Shown here: in pieces, positions 16,788-25,614 of the stretch
How the letters are laid out: each line of letters begins with the position of its first letter
How positions within the stretch are numbered: position 1 is the first letter of the stretch
Assembly: GCF_900186505.1 (NCBI RefSeq)
Contig: NZ_LT891969.1
Location: 577,496 to 641,495 of the forward strand
Direction of reading: 5' to 3'
DNA length: 64,000 bases
DNA from: Enorma phocaeensis
Lineage (GTDB): Bacteria > Actinomycetota > Coriobacteriia > Coriobacteriales > Coriobacteriaceae
Made by a program: the position numbers and the translations under genes
Notes under the pieces: generated by a model
What the model saw: the letters and a program-made list of their open reading frames with translations, nothing else
Told to the model about the DNA's origin: nothing
Database searches by the model: none

Positions 16788-16850
16788 ACAATGACTATGC
16801 AGGCGGCCAGGCGCAACGCCCGAGGGCGAGCGATGACCCGATCGATTCCG

Positions 16851-19562
16851 TTATGCCAGATCGGCGAGTTGGATCTTGAGCGCCGCGATGACTCCGGTAA
16901 GCTCCTGGACGCGTTCGCGCTTCTTCTCCACGACATCGGGGGCGGCCTTAGCAAGGAACCCCTCGTTGGAGAGCGTGCGCTCGGCTGCTGCAAGCTCCTT
17001 CTCGTCCTTGGCGATCTCCTTCTCGATCCGCGCGCGCTCGGCGTCGAAATCCACGAAAGCGCCGACCGTCACGAACGCATCGAAATCGCGGCCGGCAAGT
17101 GCCACGGAACCTTCAGGCTTATCGATCTGTCCATCGAGCGCCGTCGTGAGCTCGCCCACATTCGCGAAGCTCATGATGAAGTCGCGCATGCCCTCGATGG
17201 CGCGCGCAGCGCTATCGCTATGGGCGCGCACCGCAACATCGAGCGGCTCCTTAGGAGAGATGCGGTAGCGAGCGCGCGTGGAGCGGACATCGGTCACTAC
17301 AGCGCGAGCAAGCTCGAACGCACGCTCACCGTCCTCGTCGATGAGATGCTCGAAGGCTTCGGGCTCGGGCCAGGATGCGACCATGAGGGCTTCGGCACGA
17401 TGCGCCTCCCCCGTTGCCGGGTCGACATCAAGCCAGCTCGCCGGCATAGCGTCCCAAATGGCCTCGGTCACGAAGGGCATGAGCGGATGCATGAGGCGCA
17501 GGCTCGCATCGAGCACGAAGATGAGGTTGCGCTGCGCCTGCAGGCGGGCACCGTCCTCGCGCAAGCGCGTTTTGGTGACCTCGACGTACCAGTCGCAGAC
17601 CTCGTTCCAGAAGAACGTCTGGATGCCGCGAGCCACATCGCCAAACGTATATCCCTCGATGCCCTCGGTAACGGACTTCACCATCTTTGCCAGACGGCTC
17701 AACATCCAGGCATCGGCAGGCGTCTCGACACGCGGCTCGCCGGGTGTATAGCCCTCCATGTTCATGAGCAAGAAGCGGCTCGCATTCCAAATCTTGGTCA
17801 CGAAAGCGCGCGCCTGCTCGGTACGCTGGCTGCCTTTGAAGACGTGCGTCTTCTTGTCGATGTCCGCATCGAATTTGACATCCTGGTTGTTGGTGAACAG
17901 CGAGAGCAGGTTGAAGCGCATGGCGTCAGCGCCGTACATGTCGATGAGATCCATGGGGTCAACGCCGTTGCCCTTGCTCTTGGACATACGGCTGCCGTCC
18001 TTGGCAAGAATCGTCGGGTAGATGACGACGTCATGGAAGGGAACCTCGTCGAGGAAGTACAGAGAGCTCATGATCATGCGCGCAACCCAAAGCGCGATGA
18101 TGTCGCGCGCGGTGACGAGCGCCGTGGTGGGATGATGCCCTTCGAGTTGCTCGGGATGCTGTGGCCAGCCCTGCGTGGCGAAGGTCCACAGCTGCGAGCT
18201 GAACCACGTGTCGAGCACGTTCTCATCCTGGTGCACGTGGCGCCCGCCGCATTTGGGGCACACGTCGGTGTCCTCCATGAGGGCGTCTTCCCAGCCGCAG
18301 TCCTCGCAGTAGAAGACCGGGATGCGATGGCCCCACCACAGCTGGCGCGATATGCACCAGTCTTTGAGGTTTTCCATCCACGTAAGATAGCTCTGCTTCC
18401 AGCGCTCGGCGTTGAAGCGGATCTTGCCCGAGGTCACGGCCTCCGTCGCAGGCCCCTTGAGCTTATCGACGGCGACGAACCACTGCTCGGATAGCCATGG
18501 TTCGAGCGTGTTGTCGCAGCGGTAGCAGTGCATGACGGAGTGATCGTGGTCCTCGATATGGTCGAGCAGACCGTGCTCCTCGAACCAGGCAACGACCTTA
18601 TCGCGGCATTCGTCGCGCGTGAGTCCGCTGAACTCGCCGTACCCATCGACCACGACGGCGTGCTCGTCAAAGATGTTGATCTGCGGCAAGTCGTGCGCCT
18701 GGCCCATGGCATAGTCGTTGGGATCGTGCGCAGGCGTGACCTTGACGAAACCAGAACCAAAGCCAGCGTCCACATGCCAGTCCGCGAAGATCGGGATCTC
18801 GCGATCGACGATGGGCAGCTTGACGGTCTTGCCGATGAACGCGGCTTTCTCAGGATCCTTGGGCGAGACCGCGACGCCCGTGTCGCCGAGCATGGTCTCG
18901 GGGCGCGTCGTGGCGACGACGATGTACTCCTGGCCGTTCACCGGCTCAGTGAGCGGGTAGCGCAGGTGCCAGAGGTGCCCGTGCTCCTCTTGGTACTCGG
19001 CCTCGTCATCGGAGATGGCCGTGGTGCAGCTTGGGCACCAGTTCACGATGCGCTTGCCGCGGTAAATGAGACCGGCGTGGTACCAATCGCAGAAGACGCG
19101 GCGCACCGCCTCGGCATACTCGGCATCCATGGTGAAGCGCTCGTCATCGAAATCGACCGAGCAGCCCATGCGACGGATCTGGTTTTGGATGATGCCGCCA
19201 TACTCATGCGTCCAGTCCCAGCAGGCGTCTATGAAGGCGTCGCGGCCCATCTCAAGGCGGTTTTTGCCCTCGCTCTTGAGCTTCTTGTCAACCTTGGTCT
19301 GGGTGGCGATACCGGCATGGTCGGTACCCAGGATCCAACGGGTCGAGCGGCCGCGCATACGCGCCTCGCGCACGATGGCATCTTGGATGGAGTCATCAAG
19401 CGCATGGCCCATGTGGAGCATGCCGGTGACGTTAGGCGGCGGGATGACGACCGTGCAATCGCCCACACCGGGACGACGCTGATAGTAACCGCCATCGAGC
19501 CACTTCTGGAGAATCTGGGGCTCAGTAGACGCCGGATCGTAGGTCTTGGGCATCTCTTCCAC
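16851..19562 (-). CDS. valS: Valyl-tRNA synthetase
   Basis: A ~903-residue class I synthetase charging tRNA-Val. The HIGH motif appears as PPPNVTGMLHMGHAL near residues 42-56, and KMSKS as SRMSKSKGNGVDP near 545. Between them is the CP1 editing domain (around WATTRPETMLGDTGVAV-like VVATTRPETMLGDTGVAVSP). The anticodon-binding domain and the C-terminal Val-RS coiled-coil arm (RARIEKEIAKDEKELAAAERTLSNEGFLAKAAPDVVEKKR) complete it. I choose the GTG at 19562 because GGAAGG lies 8 nt ahead; the ATG at 19553 is an alternative. Confidence 0.95.
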   Translation of the reverse strand: MEEMPKTYDPASTEPQILQKWLDGGYYQRRPGVGDCTVVIPPPNVTGMLHMGHALDDSIQDAIVREARMRGRSTRWILGTDHAGIATQTKVDKKLKSEGKNRLEMGRDAFIDACWDWTHEYGGIIQNQIRRMGCSVDFDDERFTMDAEYAEAVRRVFCDWYHAGLIYRGKRIVNWCPSCTTAISDDEAEYQEEHGHLWHLRYPLTEPVNGQEYIVVATTRPETMLGDTGVAVSPKDPEKAAFIGKTVKLPIVDREIPIFADWHVDAGFGSGFVKVTPAHDPNDYAMGQAHDLPQINIFDEHAVVVDGYGEFSGLTRDECRDKVVAWFEEHGLLDHIEDHDHSVMHCYRCDNTLEPWLSEQWFVAVDKLKGPATEAVTSGKIRFNAERWKQSYLTWMENLKDWCISRQLWWGHRIPVFYCEDCGWEDALMEDTDVCPKCGGRHVHQDENVLDTWFSSQLWTFATQGWPQHPEQLEGHHPTTALVTARDIIALWVARMIMSSLYFLDEVPFHDVVIYPTILAKDGSRMSKSKGNGVDPMDLIDMYGADAMRFNLLSLFTNNQDVKFDADIDKKTHVFKGSQRTEQARAFVTKIWNASRFLLMNMEGYTPGEPRVETPADAWMLSRLAKMVKSVTEGIEGYTFGDVARGIQTFFWNEVCDWYVEVTKTRLREDGARLQAQRNLIFVLDASLRLMHPLMPFVTEAIWDAMPASWLDVDPATGEAHRAEALMVASWPEPEAFEHLIDEDGERAFELARAVVTDVRSTRARYRISPKEPLDVAVRAHSDSAARAIEGMRDFIMSFANVGELTTALDGQIDKPEGSVALAGRDFDAFVTVGAFVDFDAERARIEKEIAKDEKELAAAERTLSNEGFLAKAAPDVVEKKRERVQELTGVIAALKIQLADLA

Positions 19563-19682
19563 GTCTGCCACCTTCCGCTGGAATAATCGAACCGGTTGGT
19601 ACCCGGCAAATTCATGCACTGGTTCAAGAGGATAGCATAGAGGGGCAGCCTTGACGCCGCCGCGGCGCTCCAGCGCGTCCGC

Positions 19683-20777
19683 CTACGCCTTGATCACAGG
19701 CAGCCCGATGGTCACCCGCGATCCCTCGCCCTCGAGCGCGAGGCCCTGGCAAGCCGCCGGAACGAGCGCTCCGTGTCCCTGTTTGAGCTCGAAGCGCCGG
19801 CCGTCTGCCGCCGCAAGCACGGCATCGCCATCGACCGCGACGAGCACGCGATGCCCATCGAAAGCCGGCAGCGCATAGGAGCTGGTAAGATCCACGGCCT
19901 GGACCTCGAAGCCCTCGGCCCGATCGGGCCCAATGAGCTCGCGCAAGCGGTACTCCCCTGTCTCCTCGAGCGTGCGCGGCACCATGACGCAGCGCTCGCG
20001 AATGGCATCATCGTCATAGGTGGTGTAATCGAACAGACCGAGGCCCTCGTCTGCCGATAGCCCATGGAACAGCTCGGCATCGTCGATACGCTGCCCACCG
20101 ATGACGCGCTCGGCGCGAATGGTGACGTCGTTGCATTCGTGGTACTCGACGAACAGGCAATTGGGACCCATGCAATGCGGCATGCCTGCCGGGATGAGGA
20201 TCTCGTCACCCTCGTGGACCGGAAGCTTGTGCAGACAGTCGACCATGGCGTCGATGTCCTGTCGCTCGAAGAGCTCGCGCCAGAGCTTAGGCGTCACATG
20301 TGGCTTGAAGCCGGCGTAAACGTAGCGCTCCTCGGCACCCCCGCGCAAGCGCGCGATATACCATGCCTCCGCCTTGCCCCGGGGCATGCCGAAGTAATGC
20401 CGTGCCTTCTCATCGGTGAGATGGCACTGCATGACGATGCGCACCGTTGTATCGCCTGCGCGTACAAGCACTGCAAGCTGACCGGGGTTGAACGAGTGGA
20501 AGCGAGCGCCGAGCATCTCCTCGGGATATGCCTGGATGAGCTCATCGAGCCGCACGCCACCCTGCTCGGGGATGGTCTTGCTCACGCCATAGCCCTCGGG
20601 CTTGCCTGCGGAAATCGCCCCGTCGGAGGTCACGAGCAGCTCCTCGCATGCATGGCTATCCTCCATGGGCGCCATGCCGCGCCATTCGTTCAAGAGCTTG
20701 CCGCCCGTGTAGAACCGCTCGACACGGTTGTCTTGGAACAGAAGCGGCTGGGTGACGAGACGGTGGTCGAACGACAT
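19683..20777 (-). CDS. Class I mannose-6-phosphate isomerase
   Basis: A 364-residue cupin-type, zinc-dependent isomerase interconverting mannose-6-P and fructose-6-P. Family landmarks: a VMQCHLTDEKARHYFGMPRGKAEAWYI segment near residues 115-140 (corresponding to the usual QxHP...GKxExWyI, with Q and H metal/active-site positions), and PVHEGDEILIPAGMPHCMGPNCLFVEYHECNDVTIRAERV near 190-230 (the PAGtpHa...E pattern). The divergence, with C for V/I beside the first His and no classic DYxR ending, suggests a distinct subgroup as seen in anaerobic actinobacteria and Firmicutes. It lies upstream of valS on the same strand. Confidence 0.8.
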   Translation of the reverse strand: MSFDHRLVTQPLLFQDNRVERFYTGGKLLNEWRGMAPMEDSHACEELLVTSDGAISAGKPEGYGVSKTIPEQGGVRLDELIQAYPEEMLGARFHSFNPGQLAVLVRAGDTTVRIVMQCHLTDEKARHYFGMPRGKAEAWYIARLRGGAEERYVYAGFKPHVTPKLWRELFERQDIDAMVDCLHKLPVHEGDEILIPAGMPHCMGPNCLFVEYHECNDVTIRAERVIGGQRIDDAELFHGLSADEGLGLFDYTTYDDDAIRERCVMVPRTLEETGEYRLRELIGPDRAEGFEVQAVDLTSSYALPAFDGHRVLVAVDGDAVLAAADGRRFELKQGHGALVPAACQGLALEGEGSRVTIGLPVIKA

Positions 20778-21080
20778 AGCTGAACCTCACGGGCGTTGGA
20801 CGGACTCAACCTGCATGATACGCCATGTAGAACGCAAATGCATGAGCACGAGCGCTACCGACAGCCGGCACAAGGCAGGTTCCCGGGTCGCAGGGCGCAT
20901 GCACCAACCAAGCCAGTCGAGGCATTGCATGGTTCCAGGCGCGTTCAAGGTGCCGGCATGCAACCTTTCAAAGCGCAGGCATGCAACCGTACAAGGTGCA
21001 GGCATGCAACCTTTGTGCGCCTACTGCACAGATCGAGGCACCGCGAGGCCGAATTCTATGCCAATGACGCACAAAGGATT
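20778..21080. other. Intergenic stretch with a tandem-repeat block
   Basis: There is no gene between the manA-like start and the CLC gene stop. The stretch holds the three-copy 23-bp tandem repeat listed separately, and presumably the promoter of the isomerase gene; no confident -10/-35 pair was found. Confidence 0.5.
20944..21012. repeat. Three tandem copies of a 23-bp near-palindromic unit
   Basis: Units at 20944-20966, 20967-20989 and 20990-21012 share the core GGCATGCAACC at exact 23-bp spacing, with a left half AAGGTGCA/AAAGCGCA. Each unit is itself an imperfect dyad (AAGG-TGCA versus TGCAACCTT, around GGCA). Copy number and sequence differences are small, so the array is probably young, or maintained. 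Confidence 0.8.
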
Positions 21081-22529
21081 CTATTTGGATCGAGAGGCAT
21101 CGTTGACCTCGTCCGCGTTCGGCTCGCTCGCATCCGCGACGCGCTCGGCATGCGCCATGCGCCCGGGATCCTCGGCACGTTCCGTCTCGCTCGCATGGCG
21201 TTCGATTGCAGCCTCCACGGTGTCGCCTTGGTCCACATCGAGCGAACGCCACTTAGGCGTGACGATGCGCTGCGCCGGGTAGACGCCTCGATGGCCCGCT
21301 ACGATATAGCCCACGAACGAAACGATGACATAGAAGGGCGCGGCATACCCGCCAAAAAGGTCGACGCCGAGCATGATCGTGGTAATTGGCACGTTCAGCG
21401 CCGCCCCGAAGATACCGATGAGCCCGAGCGCCGCCATGAACGAGGGCTGCACCCCGAGGACCAAACCCAACCAGCCGCCGAGCGCCGCCCCGATGCCAAA
21501 CAGTGGCGTCACCTCTCCGCCCTGGAAACCCGCGCCCAAGGTGAGAGCCGTAACGACTAGCTTGATGAACGCATCGGCAGGAGTGACCTCGCCCGCGAAC
21601 CCCGCCTCGATAAGCCAGGACGAGAGACCCGCGTAGCGGAAGAGCCCAAAAGCGACGTAGACGCCAAGAAGGACGAGCGAACCGATCAACGCAGCGGCAA
21701 GGTAGTTGGTGATGCGGCTACTGTAGAAATGCCTGACAGCGCGAATCGCCGCCGAAAACAACCGCGCCGCCACGCCGCACGCAATACCCGCGATGACTGC
21801 ATATGCGATACCGCGCGCGTCGAACTCAGGAATGAGGCCGATGGGATAGGCCTCGCGCGGGGCGCCCAGCATGGTAGCAACAAGGTCGCCTACAAAGGAC
21901 GCCACAAGGCAGTAGATGCCCGCACCGTAATGGAGCTTGCCGATATAGCACATCTCCATTCCGAAGAACGCTCCGGCAAGCGGTGTGCCGAACACCCCGC
22001 CGAAAGCCGCCGAGATCCCCGCCATCATGAGATCCTGGTCGTCATGAGGCTCGAGCTTGCAAACCTTGGAGACAACATCGGCGATGGTGCCACCGATCTG
22101 GACCGCAGTGCCCTCGCGGCCAGCAGAACCTCCCGCAAGGTGCGTGGCGACCGAGCACACGAACGTGAAGGGCGCCATCACCCAGGGGATGCGGCGGCCG
22201 GTAACCGCCGAATCGATTACCAGGTTGTTGCCGCGCGCCGCCTCACCGCCATAGGTCCGATAAAGCCACGCCGTGAAGACGCCCACTACCGGAAGCAAGG
22301 CGAAAACCAGAACATGGCCCTCGCGAAATGCGGTAACCGCGGTGAGGCTCGCGAGAAAGAGCCATGCCACGGCACCCATGCACACGGAGACGAACACCAC
22401 GAGCACCATGAGGCGCGCGCTCTCACGCACATTGCGCAAGCTCCTCCGCGCGTCCATGGAGAGCATGCGACGTTGGTCCTTGAGCGGTATCTCGACGATA
22501 GGATGCCCGTCGTGCCCCGACCTATCCAT
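21081..22529 (-). CDS. CLC-family anion/proton antiporter, fluoride-type motifs
   Basis: A 482-residue protein with about ten membrane helices of the CLC family. The gating-glutamate motif reads GGSAGREGTAVQIGG near residues 130-145, and the first anion-coordinating segment reads ARGNNLVIDS rather than the chloride-channel GSGIP. The GREGTAVQ form and the GNN replacement resemble CLC-F fluoride/H+ antiporters. AAFGGVFGTPLAGAFFGMEM and GAGFQGGEVTPLFGIGAALGG are other CLC landmarks. The C-terminal ~70 residues are a hydrophilic, acidic tail. It follows the TauE-type gene by 9 nt, implying one operon. I saw no fluoride riboswitch upstream. Confidence 0.8.
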   Translation of the reverse strand: MDRSGHDGHPIVEIPLKDQRRMLSMDARRSLRNVRESARLMVLVVFVSVCMGAVAWLFLASLTAVTAFREGHVLVFALLPVVGVFTAWLYRTYGGEAARGNNLVIDSAVTGRRIPWVMAPFTFVCSVATHLAGGSAGREGTAVQIGGTIADVVSKVCKLEPHDDQDLMMAGISAAFGGVFGTPLAGAFFGMEMCYIGKLHYGAGIYCLVASFVGDLVATMLGAPREAYPIGLIPEFDARGIAYAVIAGIACGVAARLFSAAIRAVRHFYSSRITNYLAAALIGSLVLLGVYVAFGLFRYAGLSSWLIEAGFAGEVTPADAFIKLVVTALTLGAGFQGGEVTPLFGIGAALGGWLGLVLGVQPSFMAALGLIGIFGAALNVPITTIMLGVDLFGGYAAPFYVIVSFVGYIVAGHRGVYPAQRIVTPKWRSLDVDQGDTVEAAIERHASETERAEDPGRMAHAERVADASEPNADEVNDASRSK

Positions 22530-22538
22530 ACGTAGCGC

Positions 22539-23327
22539 CTACAGAACCGTGTAGCGGGCGAAGTTGTACACGCAGATGAGCACGATCACGATCATCAGAC
22601 CGCTGAAAAGCTTGTCCACGTGCTGCTCGTCGATACGCTTGTTGATGACGCGACCGCAGATGCCGCCCAAGATGCCGCATGCGATCATCCCCGCGATGAG
22701 CAGCGGGTTGATGCTGCCCAAATCGACCGTGGGCAGGCTGGTGATGGTGCTCGCCGCCTGCGAGCACAAAATGATGAACAGCGAGTTCTGCGCGGCGAGC
22801 TTGGTCGCCATGCTGAAGAAGTAGAAGAGCACCACCAGGTTGATGGGACCGCCACCGATTCCAAGGAAAGACGACATGACACCCAACGCGAACCCGATGA
22901 CGAGGCACGGCAGCGTCCCGTCGACGGTGAGCGTCTTGATCTTGGGCTTGTTCAGGTTGTAGACGAGCGTGCCCAACGTGATGATGCCGAGCGCAACCGC
23001 TTGAACCGCCCCCGCCATGTCGGGCGTGGCGAAGAGCCCCTCGACGACATCGAAGAGCTGCTTGCCGGCAAGCCCGCCCACCGTGGCGCCGATCGCGAGC
23101 GGCAGCGTGTGGTCCGCATCGATCGACGTAGAGCCCGAGAGTCGGTTCCGCAGCACCGAGTAGCAGGTCATGGCTAAAACAGTGCAACCCGAGAGGAAGT
23201 TGATGGTGCCGGGAGGCAGCGTTCCCGAGGCATCGAGCACGGGTTTGATGATGACCCCGCCACCAATACCGCAGATCGCGCCGATGATCGAGGCGCCGAA
23301 GCTGATGATGAAGAATAGGACGTACAT
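22539..23327 (-). CDS. TauE/SafE-family sulfite/anion permease
   Basis: A 262-residue membrane protein of the TauE/SafE (DUF81) family with about eight helices. The two inverted-repeat halves each carry the typical glycine motif: ICGIGGGVIIKPVLD near residues 18-32 and SSFLGIGGGPINLVVL near 155-170. Members export or import small organic or inorganic anions such as sulfoacetate, sulfite or taurine-derived sulfonates; the substrate here is unknown. I start it at 23327, where GGGGG lies just before the ATG. It forms a likely operon with the downstream CLC antiporter. Confidence 0.85.
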   Translation of the reverse strand: MYVLFFIISFGASIIGAICGIGGGVIIKPVLDASGTLPPGTINFLSGCTVLAMTCYSVLRNRLSGSTSIDADHTLPLAIGATVGGLAGKQLFDVVEGLFATPDMAGAVQAVALGIITLGTLVYNLNKPKIKTLTVDGTLPCLVIGFALGVMSSFLGIGGGPINLVVLFYFFSMATKLAAQNSLFIILCSQAASTITSLPTVDLGSINPLLIAGMIACGILGGICGRVINKRIDEQHVDKLFSGLMIVIVLICVYNFARYTVL

Positions 23328-23418
23328 CCTGCCCCCTATGCAAACATGGGATGGACCGCTCAGGCCCATCCCATGGTAACGCAAATAAGCTTCAGGGGCG
23401 TAGCCGATACCGCACGGT

Positions 23419-24858
23419 TTACGCGACGCGGCGCGGTTGCTCTTCGCCGCGGACTGCGGCAGCTGTCACCACGACCTTAGCGACGCCCTCCTCGCTCGGC
23501 AAGTCGAACATCGTTTGCTGAAGCACGTCCTCGCAGATGGAGCGCAGACCGCGTGCGCCGGTCTTGCGGGCGAGCGCCAGCTTGGCGATCTCGTGCAGCG
23601 CCTCGGGCTCGAACTCGAGCTCGGCACCCTCGAGCTGGAACATGCGCCGGTATTGCTTGGCGATCGCGTTTCGGGGCTCGGTGAGGATGCGCACGAGGTC
23701 GTCCTCGTCGAGCGCCTGGGTACGCGTGATCACCGGCGTACGACCGATGAACTCGGGAATCATGCCGAACGCATTCAGGTCTTGCGGGAGCACCTGACGC
23801 AAGAGGTCGTTCTCGTCAGTTGAAGTGGGGCCGGCGATCTCGGAGTTGAAGCCTACACCCTTGTTGCCCACGCGATCGGCGATGATCTTGTCGAGGCCCA
23901 CGAAGGCGCCGCCGCAGATGAACAGGATATTGGTCGTATCGATCTGCAGGAGCTCTTGCTGCGGATGCTTGCGACCTCCCTGCGGGGGAACGCTGGCGAC
24001 GGTGCCCTCGAGGATCTTCAAGAGCGCCTGCTGCACGCCCTCGCCCGAGACGTCGCGCGTGATGGAGAGGTTCTCCGCCTTTCGGGCGATCTTATCGATC
24101 TCGTCGATGTAGATGATGCCAACCTGAGCGCGCTCGATATCGCCGTCAGCTGCCGTGATGAGCTTGAGCAGGATGTTCTCCACGTCCTCGCCCACGTAGC
24201 CGGCCTCGGTGAGGGCCGTGGCGTCCGCGATGGCGAAGGGCACCTCCAAGATGCGCGCGAGCGTTTGTGCGAGCAAGGTCTTGCCCGTACCCGTGGGACC
24301 GAGCAGGAGGATGTTCGACTTGGCGAGCTCCACGTCGCCGAGATCGTCGGGACTCGCGGAATGCTTGCCGAGCGGCGCTGCTGCACGGCGACCATCGCTC
24401 TCATCGTGAGCGCCCTCGGCGGCACCGCCCTCGATAACGCGGCGGTAATGGTTGTACACAGCCACCGACATCGCGCGCTTGGCATCCTCCTGGCCCATGA
24501 CGTACTGCGACAGCTCGTCGTATATCTCATGCGGCGTGGGAACGCGGTTGATCACGGGCGTCACGGGGGCGTCGGACTCTGCGTCGGCGTCATCATCGGG
24601 CTCGACCTCATAGCCCATGCTCGCAAGCATCTCGGGTGTGATGCCGGGATTCGCCGCGATGTAATCGCTTGCAAGCGATTCCTCGAGGATATCGACGCAC
24701 GCAGCCACGCACTCATCGCAGATGAAGGTGTTGTTGGGACCTTTCACGAGCTTGCGCACCTGACCCTGCTCCTTACCGCAGAAAGAGCAGCGGATGGGAT
24801 CGTCGGTCATATCGTCATGATAGGTGGGGGGCACGCCTCCCCTACCGCGCCCCGCCAT
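23419..24858 (-). CDS. clpX: ATP-dependent Clp protease ATP-binding subunit ClpX
   Basis: AAA+ unfoldase feeding substrates to ClpP. The zinc-binding domain CSFCGKEQGQVRKLV...CDECV lies near residues 22-50. Walker A GPTGTGKTLLAQTLA, TEAGYVGEDVENILLKL, Walker B IIYIDEIDK and the substrate-gripping RPPQGG-type pore region (VASVPPQGGRKHPQQ) are all intact, as are the FIGR-containing sensor-2 side (GMIPEFIGRTPVI) and the C-terminal RGLRSICEDV. The ATG overlaps the clpP stop as TAATG, with AAGGTGG upstream. An internal ATG at 24810 would give the more common family N-terminus. Confidence 0.95.
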   Translation of the reverse strand: MAGRGRGGVPPTYHDDMTDDPIRCSFCGKEQGQVRKLVKGPNNTFICDECVAACVDILEESLASDYIAANPGITPEMLASMGYEVEPDDDADAESDAPVTPVINRVPTPHEIYDELSQYVMGQEDAKRAMSVAVYNHYRRVIEGGAAEGAHDESDGRRAAAPLGKHSASPDDLGDVELAKSNILLLGPTGTGKTLLAQTLARILEVPFAIADATALTEAGYVGEDVENILLKLITAADGDIERAQVGIIYIDEIDKIARKAENLSITRDVSGEGVQQALLKILEGTVASVPPQGGRKHPQQELLQIDTTNILFICGGAFVGLDKIIADRVGNKGVGFNSEIAGPTSTDENDLLRQVLPQDLNAFGMIPEFIGRTPVITRTQALDEDDLVRILTEPRNAIAKQYRRMFQLEGAELEFEPEALHEIAKLALARKTGARGLRSICEDVLQQTMFDLPSEEGVAKVVVTAAAVRGEEQPRRVA

Positions 24859-25481
24859 TACTGGGCCACCTTGACGGCATCGGAGCGCGACGAGATGATG
24901 CGGTCCACCAGACCGTACTCGAGGGCCTCCTGAGCACGCATGTAATGGTCACGCTCGGTATCGAGCTCGACCTTCTCGAACGGCTGACCCGTCGCGTCGG
25001 CGAGGATCTGGTTGAGGTTGCGACGGTTCTCCTTGATCTCCTGAGCGGCGATCTCGATCTCAGTCTGCTGACCTTGGGCGCCGCCGCTGGGCTGATGGAT
25101 CATGACCATCGAATTGGGCAGGCAGAAGCGCTTGCCCTTGGCGCCGTTGGCGAGCAGCACCGCCGCCATCGACGCCGCCATGCCGATGCAGATCGTCGAG
25201 ACATCGGGCTTGATGAAGTTCATCGTGTCCAAGATGGCGAGCCCGGAGTACACCTCGCCGCCGGGCGAGTTGATGTAGAGCGAGATGTCCTTCTCGGCGT
25301 CTTGGCTTTCAAGATGGAGCAGCTGCGCGACGACGAGGTTCGCCGTCACCGAGTTGATCTCCTCGCCCAAAAAGACGATGCGATCGTTCAGGAGGCGGGA
25401 GTAGATGTCATAGCTACGCTCACCGCGCGGCGTCTGCTCGATGACGTAGGGCACGAGCGCCGAATCGATCCGATCGATCAT
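24858..25481 (-). CDS. clpP: ATP-dependent Clp protease proteolytic subunit ClpP
   Basis: A 207-residue serine peptidase forming the tetradecameric Clp barrel. The catalytic serine lies in CIGMAASMAAVLLANGAKGKR, the histidine in MVMIHQPSGGAQGQ, and the aspartate in the ERDHYM region. INSPGGEVYSGLAILDTM forms the substrate groove. GAGGAG sits 5 nt before the ATG at 25481; longer frames upstream run into the hairpin described next. Its stop overlaps the clpX start. Together with tig this is the common tig-clpP-clpX order. Confidence 0.96.
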   Translation of the reverse strand: MIDRIDSALVPYVIEQTPRGERSYDIYSRLLNDRIVFLGEEINSVTANLVVAQLLHLESQDAEKDISLYINSPGGEVYSGLAILDTMNFIKPDVSTICIGMAASMAAVLLANGAKGKRFCLPNSMVMIHQPSGGAQGQQTEIEIAAQEIKENRRNLNQILADATGQPFEKVELDTERDHYMRAQEALEYGLVDRIISSRSDAVKVAQ

Positions 25482-25503
25482 GCGGTCTCCTCTCATGGTT
25501 TCA

Positions 25504-25546
25504 AAAACGCGTACGGTGCCCGACCACTCGGCCAGCCACCGTACGC
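25504..25546 (-). terminator. Terminator-like hairpin directly before clpP
   Basis: Perfect 10-bp arms GCGTACGGTG (25509-25518) and CACCGTACGC (25537-25546) flank an 18-nt loop with further pairing. On the minus strand the hairpin is followed by GTTTTTG. It ends about 22 nt before the clpP start, leaving no room for a promoter between. It would end tig transcripts, or attenuate clpPX transcription. Confidence 0.75.
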
Positions 25547-25614
25547 TCACCGGTTATCCGGTTACCTACTCTACCCAATCTGCGAGCGCTTACGCACGCG
25601 CGATGGAGTTTTGC

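Noticed and set aside
20944..21012. CRISPR array
   Set aside because: Only three units, directly abutting with no unique spacers and no cas genes; it is a tandem repeat.
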